The notes beneath the pieces are model-generated. The model did not search any database and had not been told where the DNA came from. It saw only the letters and a list, made by a program, of their open reading frames with translations. Position numbers and translations under genes: made by a program. A stretch of 64,000 nucleotides of DNA from Rhizobium sp. WSM4643 (GTDB lineage: Bacteria > Pseudomonadota > Alphaproteobacteria > Rhizobiales > Rhizobiaceae), in contig NZ_CP104040.1 of NCBI RefSeq assembly GCF_025152745.1, positions 2,604,001-2,668,000 of the forward strand, written 5' to 3'. Positions 25,831 to 34,838 of the stretch are shown here, one piece after another. Positions within the stretch are counted from its first letter, which is position 1. The number at the start of each line of letters is the position of its first letter.

Positions 25831-26999
25831 CCCTGCTTGCCCGCCCCTTCACCGTTCATTTTGATCCGACAAATCAGGAGCTGTTGTTGTCCGGCAAGAT
25901 GCGGCCTGAAAGCTCCGACGAGATTGCCGATGCTCTCGAACTCGTGCGGCAAAGTTTGGAAAATTACAGCGGCGTCGTTTATCTCAATGTCAAACGCCTG
26001 ACGCATATCAACATGACGGCCTTCGCAGCCCTTTCCGAGGTGCTCACGGAAAGCTGCCGGACCATGCCTGAACGGAAGATCGTCATCGTTACGTCGAGCG
26101 TGGTGGCATGGTCGACCTCGTTGTTCCAGACCTTGGCGGCAGCACAACCAAACCTGTCGGTTGAAGTCTACGATTCGGCGTTTTATCCCGGCCAGAGCTT
26201 TGTCGAGGATGAGAGCTTCATTCCCATTCTGCGCACCCAGACGAAGATGACATGGCAGCACGAACGCGAACTGTTGCCTCGCCACGGTTTGCGCAGCGGT
26301 CTTGTCATCGCGGATATCTGTTGCGGAATTGGGGACTTCGCGGCGTTGGTTCAACGAGAATTTAAACCGGCACGACTTGTCGCGTTGGATCACTCCGTGC
26401 GCAGCCTCGAGTATGCACGCAGGGTCGCTGCCGACTTCGATCTGCAGGGAATCGAATACACCTATGGTGACGCGTCGCAAATGCTGCTGCGAGACAATCA
26501 ATTCGACTTTGTCACCTGCCGACATTCACTGCAGATTTTCAACCGTCCCGAGACGCTGCTCAGGGAGCTTTACCGCATCTGTAAACCTGGCGGCCGCGTC
26601 TACATCACCAATGAAAAAAATTCGCATTGTCTGGGCGAGCCACATGCTGAATCCATAAAATGGACTTATGAGGAGGTCGCCAAACTGTTCAAGCACTTCG
26701 ACATGGATGTCGAGATGGGGCCGAAAAGCCGCCATCTTCTTGCTGACGCCGGGTTCGATAGCATCAAGGTCGATTGCTTTATGGTCACGAACCTTGACGG
26801 GGATCCCCAAGACTTCGCAGACATCATCGAAGCTTGGGAGAATGTCTATGCTGGCGAGATGGCCGTCCGGCGGGGGGACTCATCAGATTTCATTCGCAGG
26901 TTCCGGCAAGGATTCAGAGATCATATCTTTGCTGCTCTTCACCCCAAGGGTTATGCAGGCTGGCCGATCTGGGCCGCTTCCGGCCGAAAGCCGCTGTGA
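25827..26999 (+). CDS. STAS-like domain fused to a SAM-dependent methyltransferase
   Basis: A 390-residue two-domain protein. Residues ~1-115 form a STAS-like (anti-sigma-factor-antagonist) domain: FTVHFDPTNQELLLSGKM, VVYLNVKRLTHINMTAFAAL, KIVIVTSS. The segment corresponding to the phosphorylatable DSSG loop reads INMTAF. Residues ~130-390 form a class I methyltransferase with motif I VIADICCGIGDFAAL, motif II region LVALDHSVRSLEYARR and the motif IV region DFVTCRHSLQIFNRPE, followed by LYRICKPGGRVYITNEK. The final TGATG overlaps the start of the phosphatase gene. A methyl-transfer output coupled to a partner-switching domain is unusual; the substrate is unknown. Confidence 0.85.
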   Translation: MTLLARPFTVHFDPTNQELLLSGKMRPESSDEIADALELVRQSLENYSGVVYLNVKRLTHINMTAFAALSEVLTESCRTMPERKIVIVTSSVVAWSTSLFQTLAAAQPNLSVEVYDSAFYPGQSFVEDESFIPILRTQTKMTWQHERELLPRHGLRSGLVIADICCGIGDFAALVQREFKPARLVALDHSVRSLEYARRVAADFDLQGIEYTYGDASQMLLRDNQFDFVTCRHSLQIFNRPETLLRELYRICKPGGRVYITNEKNSHCLGEPHAESIKWTYEEVAKLFKHFDMDVEMGPKSRHLLADAGFDSIKVDCFMVTNLDGDPQDFADIIEAWENVYAGEMAVRRGDSSDFIRRFRQGFRDHIFAALHPKGYAGWPIWAASGRKPL

Positions 27000-29362
27000 T
27001 GGACGGGAGATCATCATCGAAGAGACCGGCACGACTGGGCTCATTTCGGGCGAAGTTCATCCTAGTCGTCGGTGGCGCCGTCCTTTTCGACTTGCTGGTC
27101 AGCGGCGGCCTAGCGCTTTGGAATGTTCAGAGGCTGTCGCGCGACGCCACCCTCGAAGTCGGACAGGGTCTCGAAGCAGCAAGCCAGGAATACATCCGCA
27201 CCTATGCCGATTCCACCGCAGCCCAGGTGAGTTTGCTCCTGCGGCAGGTTCATAGCGACGTCAGTACGCTGGCAGGCGTGCTCCAGGCGCAGATCGATGA
27301 TCCCGCCCGCAATTCGGACGTCGGCGCGGCAATCGCCCGCACATCGCCTGGCAGCGTCAGCCTTGTTTACGATGAGAAGGGAAAATGGTCTCAGAACCTG
27401 CCCGGCTCCGCTTCGGTTGTGAGCGTCTGGGGTTACTTGCTCGGACCTGACCATCGGCCGAAACCCGACATTCAGCGCGATCTAGAGACGAGCGCGGTTC
27501 TTGACATCGTTGCGCCGAGCCTGCTGCAGCACGGCGCTTCCAAGCTGCAGATGTACTACATCGGACCGAAAGAACGGCCAATCTTCAGGACGGCGCCTTA
27601 CACCGACCAGGCTCAGACCTTCGATCGCCTTTATTCGGGGCACAACGAAGCCGATTTCTGGGACTTCTTTTTCCCCGGGCTTTACGAGTCCTGGCAGAGC
27701 TGGGCCAAGGACGCGAAAACGCGGCCGGTCGCGGACGATATCACGCAGACCGCTCCATATACCGATGCCATTACCGGAAAGCTGATCGTCAGTTTCTTTC
27801 ATCCATTGTGGACAGCCGACCGGAAGGATGTCACCGGGACGGCCGGCGCCGATATCACCCTCGACCAGCTCGCGCAGATTGTTGAGAATGTGAAAGTGGC
27901 CCAGTCCGGCTTTGGATTTCTCGCAATGTCCGACGGAAACGTTGTGGCGATCAACAGCACAGGAGAAAAAACCCTCGGTCTGCGTTCTGCGAGCGATCCG
28001 AGCGGAGCCGGCGCCTTGACCGGCCTGGAGCGCTCCCTGAAGGGAAGCTCCCAGCCTGCGATAGCAAAACTGGCCCTCGACCGCGAACAGGGCATCCAAC
28101 ATTTGTTGTTGCAGCAGGACGGCAACGAGGTCCCCTATATCGCTATCGTCAAGAAACTGCCGGCGACCAATCTCTGGGTCAGTGGCCCGGTTCGGCAAGA
28201 GTCGATGTTGCTGGGGGTCGTTGTGCCCGAGCGAGAAATCGATGCCTCGCTCTATGCGGCCCAGGCCAAGATTTCCGAAGCGACGAACCGGATCGTGCTC
28301 TACCAAATTCTGGCGATCCTGATGTCCCTGCTGATCGTGACGATCGCGGTCTTTGCGGCCTCGAAACGAATAACCAGCGGAATCAGCGCCCTGGCAGGGG
28401 CCGCCAAACGGATTCAGGCGAAGGATTATTCCGTCAGAGTGGCCATCACAAGCAGGGACGAAGTCGGTGAGGCCGGTGAAGCCTTCAATCGCATGGCCGA
28501 AGAGATCAGCTATCACACCGAAAATCTCGAGCAGCTCGTCGAAGAGCGAACCGCTCAAATCGAAGATGCAAAGGAAGAGATTTCGACACTGAACGCACAG
28601 CTCCAGCGTGAAAATCGACGTCTCGGAACAGAGCTGGCCGTCGCCGAGAGAATCCAGCTCATGGTTCTTCCGCTGCATCAGGAGCTTGAAGAATTTCAGG
28701 CCCTCGAGATCGCAGCCTATATGAGACCGGCGGAAGAAGTCGGTGGCGACTATTACGACGTATTGAAGAACGGAAGCCGATTGAAGATTGGCATCGGCGA
28801 CGTCACCGGACACGGGCTCGAAAGCGGCGTGTTGATGTTGATGGTTCAGTCCGTCGCCCGCGCCCTGCAGGAAGCCGGAAACACCGATGCAGTCAAATTT
28901 CTCACGGACCTGAACAGCGCCCTATTTAAAAATATCGTGAGGACTAAAATCGACAAGCATCTCACCCTGGCGTTTCTTGATTACGACGGAAAAGAGATGA
29001 TCCTGTCGGGACAACACGAGGAAGTTGTTGTCGTGCGGGCGAACGGCGAAGTCGAGCGCATAGATACGATGGATCTCGGCATACCGATCGGGTTGGAAGC
29101 CGACATTTCTGCCTTCATTAAAACCCGTGAAATAGCCTTCGATAAAGGGGACCTCATACTCTTGCATACGGACGGCGTAACAGAAGCCGAAAACGACGCG
29201 GGAGAACTATTCGGCATCGAACGTCTGTGCCGCGAAGCACTTCGCTTGAAGGATCAGAGCGCTGAGAAAATCGTTTCCGGAATTGTAACGACACTGATGC
29301 TCTTCATTGGATCTCAGAAGATCTACGACGACATCACGCTTCTCGCAGTGCGGCATAGGTGA
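26999..29362 (+). CDS. Membrane sensor phosphatase: extracytoplasmic dCache-like domain, HAMP, SpoIIE-type PP2C
   Basis: A 787-residue sensor phosphatase. Helix 1 is at ~17-40, an extracytoplasmic region of ~390 residues resembling a double Cache sensor follows (GPKERPIFRTAPYTDQ, TGTAGADITLDQLAQIVENV), then helix 2 at ~436-458. A HAMP domain (~459-510) and a coiled coil (~510-555: ENLEQLVEERTAQIEDAKEE) lead to a PP2C/SpoIIE phosphatase. Its metal-binding motifs are present: VGGDYYDV (~581), GIGDVTGHGLESG, LLHTDGVTEAEN and YDDITLLAV. It should dephosphorylate a STAS-domain Ser/Thr in response to a periplasmic signal. The ATG overlaps the methyltransferase stop (TGATG). Confidence 0.92.
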   Translation: MDGRSSSKRPARLGSFRAKFILVVGGAVLFDLLVSGGLALWNVQRLSRDATLEVGQGLEAASQEYIRTYADSTAAQVSLLLRQVHSDVSTLAGVLQAQIDDPARNSDVGAAIARTSPGSVSLVYDEKGKWSQNLPGSASVVSVWGYLLGPDHRPKPDIQRDLETSAVLDIVAPSLLQHGASKLQMYYIGPKERPIFRTAPYTDQAQTFDRLYSGHNEADFWDFFFPGLYESWQSWAKDAKTRPVADDITQTAPYTDAITGKLIVSFFHPLWTADRKDVTGTAGADITLDQLAQIVENVKVAQSGFGFLAMSDGNVVAINSTGEKTLGLRSASDPSGAGALTGLERSLKGSSQPAIAKLALDREQGIQHLLLQQDGNEVPYIAIVKKLPATNLWVSGPVRQESMLLGVVVPEREIDASLYAAQAKISEATNRIVLYQILAILMSLLIVTIAVFAASKRITSGISALAGAAKRIQAKDYSVRVAITSRDEVGEAGEAFNRMAEEISYHTENLEQLVEERTAQIEDAKEEISTLNAQLQRENRRLGTELAVAERIQLMVLPLHQELEEFQALEIAAYMRPAEEVGGDYYDVLKNGSRLKIGIGDVTGHGLESGVLMLMVQSVARALQEAGNTDAVKFLTDLNSALFKNIVRTKIDKHLTLAFLDYDGKEMILSGQHEEVVVVRANGEVERIDTMDLGIPIGLEADISAFIKTREIAFDKGDLILLHTDGVTEAENDAGELFGIERLCREALRLKDQSAEKIVSGIVTTLMLFIGSQKIYDDITLLAVRHR

Positions 29363-29365
29363 GAC

Positions 29366-29926
29366 ATGACGCCAACGGTATATGGTATCGAATCTCTGGC
29401 GGGCATAAGTCTGGATTCAAGCACCCGCCTCACGTTAAGCGACGGACCGCTTCAGCTTGGATGGAAGCACTCAGGAATGACTTCGGACTTTATCGCGGAG
29501 GTCATGGCTCTGCGGTATTCCCGTTCAAGAAAAGACTATGTGCAGGCGCATCATGACATCGGATATCTCAGCAATGAGTTGATCGAAAATGCCGTTAAGT
29601 TTCGACAGCCTGGGGAGATCCTCATTGAAGTCGGCATATTCGACGGTACTTTTTTAATAAGGGTGAAGAACACGATCGATGGCGTGACATCCTCTCGCTT
29701 GCAGCAACTGCTGCATCGCCTCCAATCGAGGGACCCCGGGGAACTTCTTCTTGAGCAAATCGAAACCAATGCCATATCGGCAGAAAGCGGTTCGGGATTG
29801 GGGTTGCTCACCCTTCTGAGCGATTACGATGCAAAAATGGCATGGGCATTCGAAGAGAACTACGACCAGCGTATCATACTGACGACGACTGCAGCTGTGG
29901 CGATGCCGCCCTCCTCCAATCTGTGA
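29366..29926 (+). CDS. HATPase-like anti-sigma-factor-kinase-type regulator (2)
   Basis: A 186-residue protein with a GHKL ATPase fold: the N-box reads HDIGYLSNELIENAVKFRQP and the glycine-rich ATP lid reads ESGSGLGLLTLLSDYD. The rest matches slr1658-type regulators. In partner-switching systems such proteins phosphorylate the STAS antagonist on Ser/Thr or sequester the target. It starts 3 bp after the phosphatase stop and ends 7 bp before the STAS gene, the expected kinase-antagonist order. Start ATG 29366. Confidence 0.8.
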   Translation: MTPTVYGIESLAGISLDSSTRLTLSDGPLQLGWKHSGMTSDFIAEVMALRYSRSRKDYVQAHHDIGYLSNELIENAVKFRQPGEILIEVGIFDGTFLIRVKNTIDGVTSSRLQQLLHRLQSRDPGELLLEQIETNAISAESGSGLGLLTLLSDYDAKMAWAFEENYDQRIILTTTAAVAMPPSSNL

Positions 29927-29933
29927 GCGAAGA

Positions 29934-30272
29934 ATGGAAATCAGCGACGAAAACTTCCGTGTATGGGCTGAGAAAAACGAGGTGTATTTCGATGGCGTAT
30001 TCCGGCTGGCAGGACCGGACGCCTATGCGCCCATTTACTCATTGGTATCAGGCCTGCTCCATGAGGGGCACAAACAGGTGACGTTCAACCTCACAGGCCT
30101 CGAATTCCTCAATTCCTCTGGCATAAATCTCCTGGCCAAGTTGACAATTGAAGCCAGAAAAATGGGCGACCTCCTGCTCATAGTCAAAGGCACCAATCAA
30201 TATCCTTGGCAAGCGAAGTCCCTCCCGAATCTCAAGAAGCTGCACCCGCTTCTCGATTTGCGCCTGGCGTGA
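29934..30272 (+). CDS. STAS-domain anti-sigma-factor antagonist-like protein
   Basis: A 112-residue single STAS domain, similar to slr1659-type antagonists. The segment FNLTGLEFLNSSGINLLAKL carries the canonical loop in which a Ser (NSSG) is the expected phosphorylation site. It ends the partner-switching operon. It is the probable substrate of the HATPase upstream and of the SpoIIE-type phosphatase. No sigma factor gene is adjacent, so the final target is unknown. Confidence 0.85.
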   Translation: MEISDENFRVWAEKNEVYFDGVFRLAGPDAYAPIYSLVSGLLHEGHKQVTFNLTGLEFLNSSGINLLAKLTIEARKMGDLLLIVKGTNQYPWQAKSLPNLKKLHPLLDLRLA

Positions 30273-30375
30273 TTCTCTTTGGGCGAAAGTGCCCTGCGCC
30301 GAGAGGTGTTCGCCGCCGCGCGGGGATGAAAAAGGGATTCGTTAAGTATTCCACGCCATCTAGGACCATAGACGT

Positions 30376-30408
30376 GACCGACATCGGACCTCGGTCCGAT
30401 GTGCGGTC
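30376..30408. promoter_or_regulatory. Perfect inverted repeat between the STAS gene and the Gly-rich secreted protein
   Basis: ACATCGGACC (30381-30390) and GGTCCGATGT (30393-30402) are separated by TC, ten perfect base pairs. Flanking GACCG and GCGGTC extend the symmetry. No T tract follows, so an operator is as likely as a terminator; it lies about 80 bp before the next start. Confidence 0.55.
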
Positions 30409-30485
30409 GGCGATCACCGTCTAACCTCTCGTATCTGTGCAAGCGGTGCATCTGCACGGCGCTTGATCGGATTTGGAGGAAAACA

Positions 30486-31136
30486 ATGCGGATAGCAACC
30501 TTAGCGTCCTTGGCCGTGCTCTCGCTGGCTCTTGCAGCAAGCCCGGCAACGATTGCCGGGATCGACATGACCGCGCTGGCAAAGAGCGGTGGAAACGGTG
30601 GCGGCAACAGTGGGGGCAATGGCGGCGGCGGTCACGGCGGCGGCGGCGGAAACAGCGGCAACCATGGCAGCAGCAGCCAGGATAGCGGTTCAACCCATGG
30701 CAACTCCAAATCTCAAGGTGTGAAAGGCAAATCCACCGAGGCGGAAAGCAAGTCCAAGTCCGTCAAGGCAGACGAGACCAAAGTCAGCACCAAAGAAAAG
30801 AACCTGTCGGCGCAACTTGCGGGCCTGAACTCCTTGAAGCGAAACTACAAGGCGTTGATGCATTCGTCCGACCCACGCATGACGGCCATTGCGGCCTATG
30901 CCGTGGCTTATGCCCAGTATGAACTCGACAATGGAATCGAGCCCGCAGCCGATGACCCTCTGTTGGGGGATCAGGCGCTGGAGGACGCATTGGCTTCAGC
31001 GACGAAAACCGGTGAAGTCAGCCCGGCGGTTTTGGACGAAGCCAAAACCATCTTGGGGGTTGGCGAAGCAAACGGGAAGATCGATCAAATCCGCACCTCT
31101 CTGGAGAACCCCGCGCCGGCGACATCCGAGGAATAG
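30486..31136 (+). CDS. Secreted Gly/Ser/Asn-rich hypothetical protein
   Basis: A 216-residue protein with a Sec signal peptide (MRIATLASLAVLSLALAASP ... AGIDM), followed by a low-complexity Gly/Asn/His region (~30-60), a Ser/Lys-rich stretch (~60-100) and a folded helical C-terminal domain (~105-215: NLSAQLAGLNSLKRNYKALM). It is probably exported or in the cell envelope. GGAGGAAAACA precedes ATG 30486. No functional prediction. Confidence 0.75.
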   Translation: MRIATLASLAVLSLALAASPATIAGIDMTALAKSGGNGGGNSGGNGGGGHGGGGGNSGNHGSSSQDSGSTHGNSKSQGVKGKSTEAESKSKSVKADETKVSTKEKNLSAQLAGLNSLKRNYKALMHSSDPRMTAIAAYAVAYAQYELDNGIEPAADDPLLGDQALEDALASATKTGEVSPAVLDEAKTILGVGEANGKIDQIRTSLENPAPATSEE

Positions 31137-31196
31137 CCGATAAATCAGTTGCGAGCGGTGTGGAGCCGACAAGTATGGCTCCGCACTAAACTACGA

Positions 31197-31239
31197 AGAG
31201 CATCTCCGTTCTGTTTGAGTATGGAGATGCTCTTTTTTT
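31197..31239 (+). terminator. Rho-independent terminator
   Basis: AGAGCATCTCC pairs perfectly with GGAGATGCTCT around a 15-base loop and is followed by a run of T's. It lies about 60 bp after the Gly-rich gene stop. Confidence 0.85.
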
Positions 31240-31487
31240 ATCAATTTCAGACGCAGAACCCTTTGCTCGATTGCTCCAAGATGACGGTCGATCACCCGCC
31301 GCCTCGAAGTCCCTATGTTGTGATGAGCCTTCGAGCGTGCCGAATTCGTTTCACGTCGGCAGTCAAGTTTGTCGACATCCCGACGGACAATGGTGTCGCA
31401 GTATTGAAAACTATCGGTCGTTTGCGAACCCGCCTTGATCCGGGCAGAGGCCGGTCTGCGGCCCCTGCCTTGCACGCGAAAGCCGCG

Positions 31488-33620
31488 TCACCCCGCGAGC
31501 TCGATGATCGCGCAGCCGTAGCCTTCGAGATCGAGCCTGCCGGCAACCGGCTTTTCGTCACCGAGAAGGTCGCGGCCAGCGGGAACGCCGCCGATGGCGG
31601 CCGGCTGGTCGGTGTAGTTCTGGATGAACAGCAACCGGCGCTCTTCGTTCATCCGCATGGTCACCTCGACGCCCTCGGGAAGGTCGCCGATCAGCGGCTC
31701 GATGCCGACGGGTGCAAACAGCCGCTCGGCAAGCGCTGCCGTCAGATCCGGGGTGAGATAGGTGCCGACATAGACCACCTGCCCCTTGCCGAGCTTGCGC
31801 GACGTCGCCATCGGCTGGCCCTCGGCATAGCGGTTGGACCAGGCCGCGACCACTTCGACATCGCCTGCGATCGCGAGGTTTTCATAAAAATAGCCGGCAG
31901 CCAATTCGCGATTGCCGATCTTGAAGCGGCGCTCGCGACGGTGTGATTCCGCTGGCTTGTTCGGTGGAATGACAAGCCCGCCCGAACGCTCCATCACATC
32001 GAAGAGCCCATTGGCGCCGGGAGCGGCAAGGCGGCCGAAATCCTCGACGCGCACGCCTGTGAGTTGCGACAGCGAGGTGCCGGGCGCGGTCTCGCGGATG
32101 ACGTGATTGTCTTCGTTGCGCGTGCCGGTGCGCGCGCCGATGACGACGGTGCCGCCCTGCTCCGCGAAGGATTTCAGCCTTTCGGTCCATTCGTCCTTCC
32201 ACATCACCCAGTGGGGGACATAGAGCAGCTTCAGCTTGGAAAGATCGTCCTCGGGATGAATGAAGCCACAGGCAATGCCGCGGTCGTAGCAATATTGGTG
32301 CAGCAGGATCGCATCGTCCTGTGGGCTCGGCAGTCCGATCGGATAGGTCTTGTGGGCTTCCTGATTATCGAAGTCGGAGCCGGCAATGCCGACATCCATG
32401 CGTACATAAGTGCCGAGGATCTTGGGCGCCAGCGCGGTCATCTCGGTTGCGAAGCGCTTCGCCTCGTCATAGCGATGGCGGGCGACGTCGTCGTGGTCGA
32501 TGATGCCCATCCAGTAAATTTCGGCGCCAAAATGCGCTGGGCGCCAGCGGAAGAACATCAACCCGTCGGCGCCATGGGCGACCGAGGAAAGCGCCATGCG
32601 GCGCAGTTCGCCCGGCTCCGGCGTCAGCGTGCAGAAACCGGGCTGGCTGCCGAAGCCCGATTGCTGCTCGGGAACGATATAGTTGCCTGAAAAACCGCGA
32701 CAGATATCGAGATGCAGCGCCTGAACCTTGGCGTGGTTTCCGAGCCGCTGGAATTCGTCGTAAAGCATCGGGTAGATGTCGTAGCCGACGAAATCGAGAT
32801 CGGTGGTGAACTGGCCGCGAAAGTCGATATCCCGGAGACCGCCGAGATTGTGGAAGACGAACCAGGAGGATTTGACGGCGCGCAGGATCTCCACCTGGTC
32901 GCGCTGAAAGCGCGCCGTCGAAAAGGCGAGGAAACGGTGATAATCCTGCAGATGGCCGGGGCTCGGGAAGGTCGGGCCGAACTCGATCGGCAGCACCACC
33001 TGCTCGAAGCTGTCATAGGCCGTCGCCCAGAAATCGCCGCCCCACGCCGTGTTGAGCTTGCTGATCTCGCCGTATTTGCCAGCGAGGAAGGCTTGGAATT
33101 CGGTGAGCGTCGCCTTGGAAAAACTTTCCGGCATGCTGGTGTTCAGCTCGTTGTCGGTCTGCCAGCCGACGACAAAAGGATTGTCGCGATAATGCTCGGC
33201 CATCGCTTTGGTGATGCGCCGGCTGTGTTCGCGAAACACCGGGCTTGCCGTGTCGCAATGCTGCCGCGAGCCATGGCTCATCGGCCGGCCCTTGCCGTCG
33301 ACCCTTAAGATCTCCGGATGCGCCACGGTCAGCCAGCGCGGCGGCGTGGCCGTCGGCGTGCACACGATCGTGTCGATGCCATAGCACCCGAGCATGGCGA
33401 TGGCGCGGTCGAACAGATCGAAATCGAAGGTGCCGAGCTTCGGCTCGAGAATATGCCAGGCGAATTCGGCCATTCTGACCACGTTGAAGCCGGCCTTCGC
33501 CATGCGCTCGGCATCGCGCTCCCAGTAGCTTTCATCGACGTGCTCGGGATAATGCGGGGCGCCGACGAGGAAGCGGTCGGTCTTGACGGGGTTCCATACG
33601 GAGAGGGTCTTGTCGGACAC
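31488..33620 (-). CDS. GH42 beta-galactosidase
   Basis: A 710-residue glycosyl hydrolase family 42 enzyme. The N-terminal TIM barrel holds the acid/base in VVGWQTDNELNTSMP (Glu of DNEL). The nucleophile Glu is in FFRWRPAHFGAEIYWMG. The middle trimerisation domain and the C-terminal beta domain (MRMNEERRLLFIQNYTDQPA) follow. It has no signal peptide and acts in the cytoplasm on beta-galactosides imported by the adjacent ABC transporter, whose ATPase gene ends 14 bp upstream. It is the last gene of the operon that is divergent from the ROK regulator at 38283. Confidence 0.93.
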   Translation of the reverse strand: MSDKTLSVWNPVKTDRFLVGAPHYPEHVDESYWERDAERMAKAGFNVVRMAEFAWHILEPKLGTFDFDLFDRAIAMLGCYGIDTIVCTPTATPPRWLTVAHPEILRVDGKGRPMSHGSRQHCDTASPVFREHSRRITKAMAEHYRDNPFVVGWQTDNELNTSMPESFSKATLTEFQAFLAGKYGEISKLNTAWGGDFWATAYDSFEQVVLPIEFGPTFPSPGHLQDYHRFLAFSTARFQRDQVEILRAVKSSWFVFHNLGGLRDIDFRGQFTTDLDFVGYDIYPMLYDEFQRLGNHAKVQALHLDICRGFSGNYIVPEQQSGFGSQPGFCTLTPEPGELRRMALSSVAHGADGLMFFRWRPAHFGAEIYWMGIIDHDDVARHRYDEAKRFATEMTALAPKILGTYVRMDVGIAGSDFDNQEAHKTYPIGLPSPQDDAILLHQYCYDRGIACGFIHPEDDLSKLKLLYVPHWVMWKDEWTERLKSFAEQGGTVVIGARTGTRNEDNHVIRETAPGTSLSQLTGVRVEDFGRLAAPGANGLFDVMERSGGLVIPPNKPAESHRRERRFKIGNRELAAGYFYENLAIAGDVEVVAAWSNRYAEGQPMATSRKLGKGQVVYVGTYLTPDLTAALAERLFAPVGIEPLIGDLPEGVEVTMRMNEERRLLFIQNYTDQPAAIGGVPAGRDLLGDEKPVAGRLDLEGYGCAIIELAG

Positions 33621-33634
33621 GGTGATGTTTCCTG

Positions 33635-34780
33635 TTATCTGTCGAGGATCGTCTTGCGGGCGCTGATCGTGCGTCCGCCATCGGGCAAGAAGAGATAGAC
33701 TTCGCTGGCGTCGAGCTTCAGCGCCACGTTCTGGTCGGCGGCAAAAGGCGCGACGTAGCTGAGCTGCACCGTGATGTTGCCGGTGCCGCTTTCCGAGGCG
33801 ATGGTCCTAAGATTGCCGGCATCTACGTAGAGAATGGTTTCGCGCCCGAGATGCTCGACCAGCCGGACCGCACCGTTGATCGCCCCGCCTTGAGCAGCGT
33901 CGGCGGCCACCGATATGTTCTCCGGCCTTACACCGAGCGTCAGGCTGGCGCCCTTCGCCAGCACCGTGGCCTCCGCCAGCTCGATCGTCACCGGCAAGAG
34001 GCCCGGTGCCGAAACCGTGATATTGCGGCTGGACACCTCATCGACGGCAACGCCGAGGAAATTCATCCGCGGCGCGCCGAGAAAGCCCGCGACGAAGAGA
34101 TTGTCTGGGTTGCGGTAGAGTTCGAGCGGCGAGCCGACCTGCTCGATCACCCCCTGGTTCAAGACGACGATCCGGCTTGCCATGGTCATGGCCTCCACCT
34201 GGTCGTGGGTGACGTAAACCATGGTGGCGCCGAGTTCGGCATGCAGGCTGCTGAGCTCGACACGCATCTGGGTTCTGAGTGCCGCATCGAGGTTCGACAG
34301 CGGCTCGTCGAACAGGAAGACATCGGGCGAACGGGTGATGGCCCGGCCGATCGCCACGCGTTGCCGCTGACCGCCGGAAAGCTGCTTCGGCCGCTTTTCC
34401 AGCTGATCGGTGATCCTCAGGATCTTGGCGGCGCGCGCCACCGCCGCCTCGATCTCGGCCTTCGGGCGCTTGGCCATGCGCAAACCGAAGCCCATGTTCT
34501 CCGCCACCGTCATATGCGGATAGAGCGCGTAGGATTGGAAGACCATGGCGATGCCGCGGTCCCCTGGCTCCTGTTTGCTGACGTCGCGGCCGTTGATCAG
34601 GATCTGGCCGGAGGAGATCTCCTCCAGGCCGGCGATCGTTTTCAAAAGCGTCGACTTGCCGCAGCCGGAGGGGCCGACCATGACGATGAACTCGCCCTGC
34701 GCTACGGAAAGATCGATGCCGCGCAGCGCATGATAGGCGCCGTAATTCTTGTTGATTTGTCGGAGTTCGAGACTGGTCAT
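33635..34780 (-). CDS. Sugar ABC transporter ATP-binding protein (MsmX/UgpC type)
   Basis: A 381-residue ATPase. Walker A is [12 protein letters not shown], the signature is [14 protein letters not shown], Walker B and the catalytic Glu are [13 protein letters not shown], the H-loop His is in [11 protein letters not shown]. The C-terminal ~140 residues form the TOBE/OB domains of the CUT1 class. It energises the two permeases upstream. It follows the second permease gene with a 58-bp gap and is followed by the beta-galactosidase gene. Confidence 0.94.
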   Translation of the reverse strand: MTSLELRQINKNYGAYHALRGIDLSVAQGEFIVMVGPSGCGKSTLLKTIAGLEEISSGQILINGRDVSKQEPGDRGIAMVFQSYALYPHMTVAENMGFGLRMAKRPKAEIEAAVARAAKILRITDQLEKRPKQLSGGQRQRVAIGRAITRSPDVFLFDEPLSNLDAALRTQMRVELSSLHAELGATMVYVTHDQVEAMTMASRIVVLNQGVIEQVGSPLELYRNPDNLFVAGFLGAPRMNFLGVAVDEVSSRNITVSAPGLLPVTIELAEATVLAKGASLTLGVRPENISVAADAAQGGAINGAVRLVEHLGRETILYVDAGNLRTIASESGTGNITVQLSYVAPFAADQNVALKLDASEVYLFLPDGGRTISARKTILDR

Positions 34781-34838
34781 GCGTCCTGGCTCTCTGCTGT
34801 TGAAATCGGAACTTCCAAGGGCCCGTTGTCGAGATCGC

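Noticed and set aside
30560..30690. Repeat run in the Gly-rich protein as a CRISPR or satellite array
   Set aside because: It is simple codon-level Gly/Asn repetition within an open frame, without spacers.
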